This document shows, piece by piece, positions 35,573 through 46,422 of a DNA stretch of 64,000 nt (position 1 is its first letter; the number at the start of each line of letters is the position of its first letter). Origin of the DNA: Gordionus sp. m RMFG-2023 (lineage: Eukaryota; Nematomorpha; Gordioida; Chordodea; Parachordodidae); NCBI RefSeq assembly GCF_954871325.1, contig NC_088779.1:24848869-24912868 (forward strand). Reading direction: 5' to 3'. Both the position numbers and the translations under genes were made by a program. The notes beneath the pieces are model-generated. The model had not been told where the DNA came from. It worked only from the letters and a program-made list of their open reading frames with translations, and did not search any database.

Positions 35573-36499
35573 TTTGAAAGAAAGTATGTAAAAGTTGATA
35601 TTTTTTTATAAAACTATTCATCATAATTTATACATTTTTGGGAAAATAAATTTATAAATATATAAAATGAACCAAAAATGTTTTTTAATAAATGTAATAT
35701 AAGCCAAAGATAAGTCTTAAGACAAATGTGAAATGTATTATAATTATTAATAATAGATCCATAAAATTAATAAATAATATAATATAATCAAATATAATTT
35801 TTTATAAAGCGATTAATTCTAATTTATTTATCTTAATAAAAGTAAAATATAATTATAAAACTATTGAAACAATTAAATCATAAATTAAATAAAAATATTA
35901 AAGCACAATACAAACAGTGCAATAATATATGTCGTAGATTTACAGTATATCTAATTTTATCAATTATCATATGACAATCAAGTAATTTTAACCAATATAG
36001 CGAATTATATATTTTAAACTATAAAATATTGATAAGGACATCAGAAAATATCTTTTAAAGATATTATGGGATGAATAATATAAAGATTAAATTTAATATC
36101 ATTTTTTACTTAAAAAAATAGAAGGCGTTAAATAATTGAATGCAAATTGTTGCTATATTTAATTTATTATAAAGAGCATTGATTAGCAATATTTGTTAAA
36201 TTATTAACTGTAATATATTCTCTAACTGTCAAATATGTATGTAGAAGTGGAATTTTACCTAGTATTTTGTAACTAATTCTATATAATAAAGGAATATCAA
36301 CTATATGTATATTTACTTTTTATAAATAAATTTATTATAATTATTTGGAATAAATTATTACCATGCTTTTATATTAATGTATATACAAGTAATGTATTAT
36401 ATTTTATATAAACTAATAAAAATATAAATCATATTTGTTCCAGGCTTATTTTTTTTATTAAAATTTGTAAAAATATTTTATGACTATATATAGACTAAG
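35573..36499. other. Very AT-rich stretch, nothing recognised
   Basis: A/T-dominated DNA on both strands with many short stops; no gene, repeat end or RNA gene recognised. Confidence 0.45.
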
Positions 36500-36614
36500 G
36501 TAACCCGGCCTTCGGCCGGGCAAAAGCGGGGGCGATGGCCCGCCTAAAATCGGGTTTGGGGGCGAAGTCCCCAGAAATATTTAAATTTCCACCCTTAGGA
36601 AATCCTGGCTACGG
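36500..36614 (-). mobile_element. TAGGCGTAGCCAGG-type element fragment
   Basis: acccggccttcggccgggca is a GC-rich hairpin in AT-rich surroundings; it is followed by ggcgatggcccgcc, ttgggggcgaagtcccca and ends aatcctggctacgg. Compare 38537-38636, where ggctagccgaagggccgccc leads to ctggaggcaaagccccc and ccctggctacgcctat. Confidence 0.55.
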
Positions 36615-37370
36615 TAATCAGGACAATTTGAATTAGTGCTTTATTGATGATAAAACATTCATAATGGGATAAGTACTAACTTATATCAAATATAATTTTA
36701 TCCTTCTTCTAATTAATTCGTGTAAAATATTCTGTTACAAGTTATAATTTTTTAAAAAATTTAAAAAAGTTTATAACATATTCTTCAAAATGAAAGGACA
36801 ATAGTAATTAGAGTAAAAAGATATATTTTACCAATTTGACTTATTTTTTCTATTGAATAAATATAAAATGTAATATAAACAACTTTAAAATATTCATTAT
36901 TACACCTTCTTACAATTTTTCAAAGATTATGTAATGAATTAAAAATGATTAGATTTTTTATATTTTTGGGAATTTTTTTATGATAAATTTCTACGATTCA
37001 ATTTGCCAAATAAATTTTCTTTACAATAATATCAAATATATGTGCGAAATATATTTACATTTATTCATAAAATATTTCAAATGATTTATGAAATATTATT
37101 ATAACTATAATAATTTACACAAACATTTAGAATTATTTTGAAAACCCCATGATTTTAAAGATATGATTTGAATTGCTTTTGATTGGTTCTTCCAGGGAAT
37201 TAATATTATATATAATTAAGATTGATCAATATAACATTTTGAAAATCTACAATAAAGATATTATTATTTGTATAAATAACAAACTACAAACTATATAGCA
37301 TATATAATAAATTTAAATCACTCTTTTATTAAGCAATAGACTATCAAATGAGCTGATGACGACTAACACC
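36615..37370. other. AT-rich region downstream of the secreted peptide gene
   Basis: No gene recognised. A minus-strand AATAAA at 37325-37330, about 40 bases after the stop of the peptide gene, is the likely polyadenylation signal. Confidence 0.45.
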
Positions 37371-38002
37371 TTAATGATGACGGCCAACTTGGTGATGACC
37401 ATCGTGACTTGCACCATGAACTCTATCGCCTCGAGTAGAATTATGTCTGCCGCGGCCATGTCTACCACCATGTCGACTATCGTGACTACGATCGTTATCT
37501 ATCAAAAATAAAAAAAAATGAAATATAAGGATTCAGAAAAAAAGGTGTTTTTCTCATCTTCTGCTTCGTTCCAGTTCTTTTTAAAAATATTTAGTTATTG
37601 GTAACTGTTTTGTTGCTGATTAAAGAAGTTGTTTTCATTTTTAAAATTTTTCTTAAACAAATTCAAAAAGTTCCCTATAAACCCTAAGTATTTTTTTGAT
37701 AACTTCTCAAAGAGTTAGAACACGTTATGGAACTTTGGGAACATTTTCTATATATATTTTTTAAATTAAAAATAAAGCTTCCATGCTTCTCTAAAATATG
37801 GCATATATTTCCAAGAACGTCCTGGTGTTTGATTGAACTATTTAATATAATATTCTATACATGATTATATAAGAATATAAGAAAAATAATAAAATGTGAG
37901 TAATAGAAATCATATACCTAATCCTCTGTGCCCATGTTCACGCATATGCACGATCGAAATCAGAATCATTAATATGAAACTAAGAAGGAGTAATATTTTC
38001 AT
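37371..38002 (-). CDS. Small secreted His/Gly/Arg-rich peptide, two exons
   Basis: Exon 1 (37918-38002) codes for MKILLLLSFILMILISIVHM, a textbook signal peptide, followed by REHGHRGL. A 419-bp GT-AG intron (donor gtatatga, acceptor tttgatag) in phase 1 joins exon 2 (37371-37498), whose codons give DNDRSHDSRHGGRHGRGRH and end VGRHH then stop. The mature part after signal cleavage is about 50 residues, with about 13 His, 11 Gly and 11 Arg, no Cys and no hydrophobic run. The exon is much richer in G and C than its surroundings and only one frame is open. An AATAAA lies 40 bases after the stop. Nothing homologous is recognised by name. Gly/His/Arg-rich secreted peptides elsewhere act as antimicrobials or bind metal ions; either role is inference. 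It is too short for a length-filtered ORF list. Confidence 0.65.
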
Positions 38003-38536
38003 TTTTTAAAAGTTAATAAAAAATATTTTAATCGTTTTATAGTTATTTTTTTTTTAAAATTAATATATAAATATCGCGATTTGTTAAATTGAAAATACTT
38101 GGACTAAATATTTAATTTAGCAAATATCGAATCTAAAAAAATTTTTCTCTTTAGCCAATTTTTTTTATTATATCTATTTCATAAATTATCTTAATTTCTT
38201 TTTTATATTCGAGTATTTTTCTAAAAATCTTTTTTACTTTTTTTAGAAAAAGTATAGGAATACGGTAAAAAAATGAAGTAAATATTGATATTAAACATTA
38301 ATTAATGCCAAATTTATTAAAGATTTTTTTCAACTATTTCATCCAAAATTGGAGGATAAAATGGTCTATTTACAAGTGTGATTTCTTGTTTTGTATTTAT
38401 CAATTCTGGGGCAAAATATTTCCAGGGAATGGCTAAAGACTATTTTTTATAACGTGATAAAATTTAGGATATTTTTATTTCGTTAAAATATTTTTATATG
38501 CAAATTGTCATCCTTAAAAAATAAAATATAATTATA

Positions 38537-38636
38537 GGCTAGCCGAAGGGCCGCCCAAAAGAGGGTCTGGAGGCAAAGCCCCCAGTAATTTTTTAATTCT
38601 CCCCCCCCCCTTTATGAAAACCCTGGCTACGCCTAT
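38537..38636 (-). mobile_element. TAGGCGTAGCCAGG-type element fragment
   Basis: ggctagccgaagggccgccc, ctggaggcaaagccccc, a ten-C run, and ccctggctacgcctat at the end. On the minus strand it starts ataggcgtagccaggg, matching 35203. Confidence 0.55.
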
Positions 38637-38639
38637 GCA

Positions 38640-39300
38640 TAGTTTGCATTAAGGTGGTAATTTATCAAGGAATATTTTTATATTCTCACAATAAAAATCT
38701 GTCAATATTTTAATTCCATCAAAATTTAAAATAGCTTCGGAAGGATACCCTCAGTAATAAATATTGCAGATTTGTAAGTGCTGTTGATTAACCAATAACC
38801 ATCATTCATTTGAATTATAGAAGTATCTATGAGGTGGATAAAATTTATTTAGTAATATTTTTTGACTTACCCTCTATTCATATTGGAACGGTGGGCTTGG
38901 CTTGCTGTCAGTCGATATAGATAAATATTAATTTCATAGAGCTAAGCTTTTGATTTAACATTGACAATTAGTACTAATTTCCTTAAGTTACAAACTCATG
39001 GTCTCAATCATATCGATGTCTTTGCAAAGAAGAGTTTTAAATGATTTAATGGGAAATTTCAAAATGGGACTTTAATATAACTCCAAGCAAAATTCGAAAT
39101 GTTTATTTCTGATGTGAATATGATAAGTAAATTTAAATTGGAATATATATGTAATAGTAGAAATAAGTATTATAAAATATAAATTAATGATCATAAAATA
39201 GTAATTTTTTTTGGAAAATATTTTAACCGGAATCTAACTTTTATTTTTAGTTACGCATTGGTCTATATTTCATTTTTAGCAAAAAATTATCAATAAAGAC
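38640..39300. other. AT-rich stretch, nothing firm
   Basis: No frame or repeat recognised. On the minus strand near 38875 the sequence gaatagagg followed by gtaagtc is a strong splice-donor match and could mark an unassigned first exon. Confidence 0.3.
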
Positions 39301-39302
39301 AT

Positions 39303-39716
39303 TAGTGATCTGCATCAATTTCCTAGGCCCGTCTCATAATGTTTCTTAAATATTTGTCATGTTCGGCTAGATCCCAAACGAAATTTTATTTCTCCTAAAA
39401 AGCCCCACCTTAAATAAAAAGAAAATTATTTGGGCGCTCGGCCTGACCCGAATTTATCTAATTATAGATTAATTTACTTTTTATTTTATTGTAAAAATAA
39501 TATTCTACAAATAAAAAATATTAGCATCTTGTTTCTTTCAATAATTTTAAAATATATTATTTGACAAAATATAATATAATATTTTAAAATTTAAGCCCAA
39601 CTAGGTCCAACCCTAAGTTTTTTAAAAAATTGTAAGCCTGGCCCAACCCAAACCGAAGTTATTTTTTAAAAATAGACCAGGGCCGGCGTGCCTGGCCGTG
39701 ATTTGCAGATCTCTAA
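39303..39716. mobile_element. GGCCAGGCCC-type interspersed repeat, inverted ends ATTAG(A/T)GATCTGCA
   Basis: Begins attagtgatctgcatc, ends gatttgcagatctctaat. The interior has gcgctcggcctgacccg, aacccaaaccgaagtta and gggccggcgtgcctggcc, like 1-240 and 729-924. Non-coding; family unassigned. Confidence 0.5.
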
Positions 39717-41038
39717 TGAACATAATTGAACTGCAATTGATGGATATTCAGAATATATATAAACTAGAATGAACGTTTAAAAAAAATAATAATTAATTAT
39801 TAATTCACATTTTTCTCAAGGTAAATATTATATATTGATAAAGATATCTGTAACATTTTGAGAGTTTTGAAAGGATTGGAAGATTATAATTGTTGTTAAA
39901 TAAGAAAGGTTAGAAAAAAATGATACTAAATCTTTATTAAATAATAAGTTAAAAATATAATCAAACTAAATTAATTAAAAAAAATTAAAATAATCAAAAA
40001 TTAAAATTAAAAATTATAATTAAGTTCGTAAATCATGATCTCTGTTCTTATACAAATATCCTCGAATATATATATACTTTTCTATAATTTATTTACATAA
40101 TGTTTTACAAACAAACTGAAAAAATCTTGAACTTTCTTTAATTTGAATAATCATTCTTTTTTATTCATCTTTCTTTAAATCATTTGCATTCGAAATTTAA
40201 TTCTTTTTTCTTGAGTAGATTTGAATATCCTTCGGCTTTGTAATTTGGTTTAACAATTACAACACCCTTCCACTTAGATTAGTCCCACCATTCTGCGAGT
40301 AAGGCATGGTTCCCGATACATTCTTCTAGCTCTTTTAATTATATCTCGTTTTACTCCCACATTATCCTAGTCTTTGCTTGTTTCTAACGGTTTCTAGTAA
40401 CTAATGACGGTAAACCACTGACGATAATTTGTCTGCGAGTAACGATGGTTTCCACGACTTCTTGTTCGATTTTTTATCCTATACTAAATTTTTGATAAGC
40501 AATTGGCTATAATTTGTCAACGATTAACGATAGCATCCTGGTCTTCTTGTCAATATATCCACTTTGCCTTAAGATCTCTTATACGATAATGATTTCTTGT
40601 ATCTTTTGATCCAAAATTAAAATCCGATCTCTAATTGAGCTCGATTGCGGCATAAATTTTCTAATGACGAAAAGCCGTTTCTCTTTATGAAGATTTTTTG
40701 GTTAATCAACAACCTGATATTTTGCTAAATATTATCAACTTAAATAACAGTCAACCATATATCTTTAATAAAAATTTATAACGAATTTCTTTTAGCTACA
40801 TCGATCACTTGTACGTATAACGATCTTGTGACGAATTCCTTTTAATTAAACGACTAATTCTATTCTTTTTCGAATTACGACCATTGATATTGACACCATG
40901 TTTCATTGACCTAATTCTTTGTCTTTGTGTCGATCGTCATTTCATACATCCCCTTCCCCCTTTATTTAGAATCTCCTGTACCAATATGGGATTGATATTT
41001 ATATTTCTGAGGCTAGTGGGAGGGTTTCGGCACCAAAT

Positions 41039-41554
41039 TGTTATAATTCCGAACTTAACTCAGGGTGTTTAATCAGTAGTGGGAGAGCAATTAAGAATCC
41101 AAAGTTTGTTAAATCTTTCTTTATTAAAATAAAAGATTAATTCTAATAATAATGATGTTTAATTACTTACCCTTGAGTACCTAAAATATATAATAATAAT
41201 TCTAATTTATCAAATTGTATATTTACCTTTTCTTTATTAACTCTTTCCTTTTTTATTAATTTTATCTTCAAAATATCATCAATCAATTCGTGTAAAAAAC
41301 AATTGCTCTTTATATAGTAAAATTATAATTTTTGGAAGAAAAAATACATAAAATAAAAACCATCATTTAAATTAATCTTGTTACATAAACTATAAAAAAA
41401 AAATGTAAAATTTGTTTTGCATAAAATAAAATCCATCATTTAAATTAATCTTGTTACATAAACTATAAAAAAAACGTAAAATTTGTTTTGCATAAAATAA
41501 AATCCATCATTTAAATTATCTTTGTTCCCTAAATATACTTTGCATAATCCAACA
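41039..41554 (-). repeat. LTR of the Ty3-type element
   Basis: A 516-bp segment with TGTT...AACA termini. On the minus strand it is preceded by a purine tract (41555-41570, AAAGGGGGGAGA) and followed, three bases on, by TGGTGCCGAAACC (near 41023-41035), a typical primer-binding site. Inside, a unit of about 72 bp with catcatttaaattaatcttg is repeated about three times (41344-41520). No second LTR in the same orientation was found. Confidence 0.7.
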
Positions 41555-41564
41555 TCTCCCCCCT

Positions 41565-41891
41565 TTAAACTTCCCTTAACTCCATCGTGTTTGCCGATGC
41601 TACCATGTTCCTCCCTGGTTCATTCGAATGCCTATTCGTTGTCAACTCTATACTTGGGCAAAACCTAGGTTTGTGTTCACCCCCGCACGCCCAGCATTTC
41701 ACTCTCCTTCTTGTGCTATACGGCGCTATTCTGCGACCCCCTCTCGTTGGCGTTTCTTGTAACCAATCTCCGTATCTTTGTTTCGCTTCGTTCCTAGCGG
41801 CTTCTACCCATTTGTTGGATTCTTCTGAACCATCAACCTCTCTTATCTCTATCTTCATTACCTTGTTACCCACTCTAACATAGGAGGCCAT
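41565..41891 (-). pseudogene. Extra zinc-knuckle frame near the 3' end of the LTR element (fossil)
   Basis: A 108-codon frame with a basic middle part and CWACGGEHKPRFC, a CCHC knuckle of the kind found in gag-like proteins, placed between integrase and the LTR purine tract. Ty3 elements do not normally have a gag-type knuckle here, so it may be an accessory frame of this lineage or part of another element. Confidence 0.45.
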
Positions 41892-42147
41892 CTAAATAAA
41901 ATACTTTATACACATATTTATATATATTCTTCGACTCTTATTTCTCTATACTAGGTTAGACTTTCTTCTCTAACTCTTTATAAAATATAACTCTCCTAAT
42001 TAAGTCTAACATCCCTTTTATTTCCTACAACGTATGATTCTCCTACTATGTCTATCATCACGTTATTCCTTTCCAAATTATGATTCTCCTACTATGTTTA
42101 TCATCAATTTATTCCTTTCTAATTCTTCGTATATTTCTCATTTCTCT

Positions 42148-45100
42148 CTAAGGCCTTAAGCTTCTACACCTTACTTGCTTCAGGTGCCTTGTAAAGGTTC
42201 CTTCTTGTCCTTCAATCTCTACTTCTACTTTTTTCTTTCCTATATTTTTGCTTATTACACCCTTCCCCCATTTAATAGGCCCATCAAACAACAATACCCA
42301 CACCAAACTTCCTACTGGAAATCTTTCACTCTCTGCTTGTTCTCTCCTTATCACTTTTTCCTTTAAAAAATCTAATTCTGATTTGCTGTTTCCGTACTGT
42401 TGTATGCTAACAATGATAACCACCATTGACCTTCTCCATATTTTGCCTTTTTCAACCAACTCTTTACTAGCGCTACCATTCGTTCAGCTTGTCCATTGCT
42501 TCTTGGGTAATAAGGTGGTCATAATAAATGTCTAATATTCCACCTATCACAAAATTTATCAAATGCTCTACCTTTAAACGCTGGACCTCCATCTGATACT
42601 ATCGTCTTCATCAAACCATATTTGCCTACAAAATCCTTTATCTTGTCTAAAGCTACTCTTGTTGATAAACCTGAAACTTGCTGACAATCTATCCATTTTG
42701 AACCTGCATCTACCATGATAAAAAATCTTTTCTTCTCATATTCTAAAAAATCTACATGTATTCTTTCGCATGGAATGTCTGTCTTTGGCCATTTATCTTC
42801 CTTATTCTTTGCTGGAACATTAGCCCACATGTTACAAGTTTCACAGCTCCTTGCTAACTCTTCTATTTCCTTATTCATCTTAGGCCACCACATATATTCT
42901 CTTGCTTTATTTTTCATTCTTTCTATGCCTTGATGACCTGAATGTATTACATTTAAGGTTTCCTTTCTTAATTTATTCGGTATCACTAATCTATATCCTC
43001 TCAATAAACAATTGTCTTCTATATTTAATTCACTCTTAACTTTTTTAAACGCTTTATCTTCATTTTTCCATTCTATATCTCCTTTTAAACAAGCTTTAAT
43101 TCTTATTAATTCTTCATCTTTTTGGGATATCTTATCTACTATATCAAATGTTATAGGTTTTTCTCTTGTATCTATTCTCACCGCTCTTATAATATTACAA
43201 TTTACATTTTCTTCTTCTTCTATATATTCTAAACTATTGATTACTGGTTCTTTATCTTCAATGTCTTTATTAAACAATCTTGATAAAATGTCCGGTAAGC
43301 AATTTTGTTTACCTTCTCTGAATTATATTTCAAAATCGAAATTACCAACTAAAATTAGCCATTTTTGCAACCTGGGTGAAATCATAAGTTCCTTATTCTC
43401 TTTTTTAAATAAATCTACCAACGGTTTATGGTCCGTATACAATAAAAACCTTTTTCCTATCAGATATTCCTTACATTTCGTAAGCCCGAATTTCACTGCT
43501 AGAGCCTCTCTTTCTATCGTTGAGTAATTTTTCTCAGTGCTATTAAATCGTCTCGATAAAAATAAAACAGGTTTCTCCACATTATCTATCATCTGCAACA
43601 AAACTCCTCCTATACCTTCATTAGAAGCATCTACTGCTAAAATAATATTTAATTTCTCATTAAAACAACTTAAAATCGGCTTCTCTACCATCTTTATTTT
43701 CAACTTTTCGAAACTTTTCTCCTGTGCTTCTCCCCATTCAAACTTTTTATTTTTCTTTAATAAATCATACAACGGTGTAGCAATTTCTGCAAAGTTTTGA
43801 ACAAACCGATGATAATAATTTGTTGCTCCTAAAAACGCTTGTACCTCCGCTTTATTATTCGGGGCTCTCATATTCATGATCTTATCTATATTCTTTCCAA
43901 TTGGCGTAATCTCATTTCCTTTTATAACATGTCCTAAATACTTTATTTCTTTTACTCCAAAAACGCTCTTCTTCAAATTAGCTTTTAAACCATTTTCTAA
44001 TATAATATCTAACACTTTAACTAATCTCGAATTGTGTTCTTCTTCTGTTCTACCAGATATCAAAACATCATCTAAATAATACATTATTCCTTTTATTCCT
44101 TGAAATAACGCCGTCATCGTTCTTTGAAATATTGGCGCTGATATTTTCAAACCAAAAGGTAATCGGCAGAATGCAAACAAACCTCTATGAGTTGTAATCG
44201 TTAGTATCTTACTTGTCTTTTCACTCACCTTAATTTGCAAATAAGCATTCGAAAAATCAATCTTTGAAAACAGGGTGTCTCCTCTTAAATTCGCTAGCAA
44301 TTGTTCTATTCTAGGTAGTGGATACTTTTCATTTATTACGCACTTATTAACTGTTACTCTATAGTCTATACACAATCTTAAACTGTTATCTGGTTTTCTT
44401 ATGGGCACTAACGGTGTTGCCCATTCAATATGCACTATTGGTTTTATTATTCCGTCTTTTAACCATTTATCTAATTCTTTATCTATCTCTTCTATCCAGG
44501 AAAACGGTAATCTTCTTATGCCGCAAAACTTAGGCCTATAATTTTCTTCTAATCGTATATCTACTTCAAAATTTTTCAGAGTACCTAATTCTTCTTTAAA
44601 GACTTCATTATACCTATTCAAAATAATCTTTATTTCTTTGTCAACAATATCTTCAACAACATTCTGGTCTACCATATTATTAATTTCTTGTTTAATTTCG
44701 ACTGAATTTACCTCTATTGTCTTTGTATCTCTTGTTTTCTTATTTTCTTCTAAGTTGCTTCTATATTTAATCAAAAATTCTGGTGTTCGATTTCTAAGTT
44801 TATCGAGAACTAATTCTTGTTTATCCTCTATAATAGGTAACTTAAATCTATCGAAATCTATCCTTTCACTATTTTCATCATTACTTACAGGGATAGTATC
44901 GAAAAATTTCCACCAATTATAAACTGGACCTAACGTTCTTATATCATCCCATCCTAAAATCGGTTCAATCTTCAACGTCGTTATCCACAAATTTATACTT
45001 TTATTAACTCTTGGTAACCTTACCCTATAATACCCTAAAATTTTCACCATGCTACCATCCAATTGTTTGGCTTTTATTTTTTAGTAACAAACTCTTTCTC

Positions 45101-45286
45101 TGGCCAAAATCTCATAAAATCCTTTATACTTATTAAACTAATTTCTGCTCCTGTATCTAATAAAAAACAAATTTCTGCTTCCTCCATGTTTATCTTTACT
45201 CTAGGGCATCTATTTTTCATTAAAAAATTCTCTAATTCCATTTTTAGTACGTCTACCCTAGTTGCCTTTTTAATTATATATTTCAA
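42148..45286 (-). pseudogene. pol region of the Ty3-type element (fossil)
   Basis: Parts in order on the minus strand: aspartic protease with LLDTGAEISLI (near 45180); reverse transcriptase with a LPRIEQLL-type palm, SKIDFSNAYLQI and the YYLDDVLI active site (44.4-44.05 kb); RNase H with AVDASNEGIGG and LYTDHKPL (43.7-43.4 kb); integrase with H2C2 finger (HSGHQGIERM ... CETCNMW), core start HVDFLEYEKKRF, TIVSDGGPAF, and a short basic C-terminal domain near 42.2-42.4 kb. The order protease, RT, RNase H, integrase is Ty3/gypsy (Metaviridae), not copia. Most of the polyprotein is readable, but the element is broken. Confidence 0.85.
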
Positions 45287-45990
45287 AATCTCTACTTTTT
45301 ATCTTTATATCACTTCTATTAATATCGCTTGAATTATAATTATCAACGTTAAAGCACTTTTTATCATCGCAAAATTTCTCGTTCTTATTACCATAATTAT
45401 TCTTACTTGCACTAGCATTATCAACATTATCCAACTTATCATTATTAAAATTAAAATCTTTATTCTTATTTTCTACTAAATTATCAACGTTAAAAAAATT
45501 ATTATCATTACCAAATTTATCATTATAATTAAAATATTTATTCTTACCTGAACTAGAATTATCAACCTTAGAAAAATTATTATCATTACAAAATTTATTA
45601 TTAAAATTAAAATATTTATTCTTACCTGAATTAAAACTATTAACATTAGAAAAATTATTATCATTACAAAATTTATCATTAAAATTAAAATATTTATTCT
45701 TACCTGAATTAAAATTATCAACATTAGAAAAATTATTATCTAAAATATTTATTCTTAACTGAATTAAAATTATCAACCTTAGAAAAATTATTATCATTAC
45801 AAAATTTATCATTAAAATTAAAATATTTATTCTTACCTGAATTAAAATTATCAACCTTAGAAAAATTATTATCATTACAAAATTTATCATTCAAAATAAC
45901 ATATTTATTACCTGAATTAAAATTATCAACATTAGAAAAATTATTATCCTTACAAAATTTATCATTAAAATTAAAATATTTCTCTCTTAG
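45270..45990 (-). pseudogene. Asn-rich repeated linker between knuckles and protease (fossil)
   Basis: A repeat of about 75 bp, seven or more copies, alternates NKYFNFNDKF and NFSNVDNFNSGK-like wording. It separates the zinc-knuckle part from the protease. It is low-complexity repeat expansion in an AT-rich gene rather than a domain. Confidence 0.6.
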
Positions 45991-46422
45991 TCATTTATTG
46001 CAATTTTCTTGTGTGTGTCCTTCTTGGGCACAATTATTGCACCTTACAATTGAATTGTTTACTCTGCTACTTATAGCCACATGGCCATTCTTGCCACACC
46101 TCGCGCATCTTAGATTCTTCGTTATCTCACACTGGCGCGACATGTGGCCCGGCTGACCACAACTATAGCAAATTATCTGTCTGTAATTATCCGTTCGTAT
46201 GAAGTTGTTTATATTTCTTTTCTTATCTTCCTCTCTTAATATATTCTTAATATTTTCTAACTCTTTAATCTCTATCTTAACGTAAGTCGTATTTCTTCCT
46301 ATAATTAAACCTAACGTGAAACTTAAAATTAGCACCAAAAATATAATTATACTTATATTTTCAAGTATTAAACTTAATAAATTTATTTGCGTAATATACA
46401 TTAAAGTGTACTCAATAACCAC
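45991..46422 (-). pseudogene. gag-like part with tandem zinc knuckles (fossil)
   Basis: An N-terminal hydrophobic segment (IIIFLVLILSFTLGLIIG) is followed by a charged stretch and three nucleocapsid-type motifs: CYSCGQPGHMSRQC, CARCGKNGHVA and CNNCAQEGHTQENC. Multiple CCHC knuckles are usual for Ty3-type gag; a membrane segment just before them is unusual. Confidence 0.65.

Noticed and set aside
38850-38900. Strong splice-donor match (gaatagagg before gtaagtc) on the minus strand
   Set aside because: No acceptor or second exon could be tied to it; linking it to the peptide gene would be guesswork.
41587-45332. Several plus-strand open frames across the LTR element
   Set aside because: They are antisense shadows of the pol and gag-like frames.
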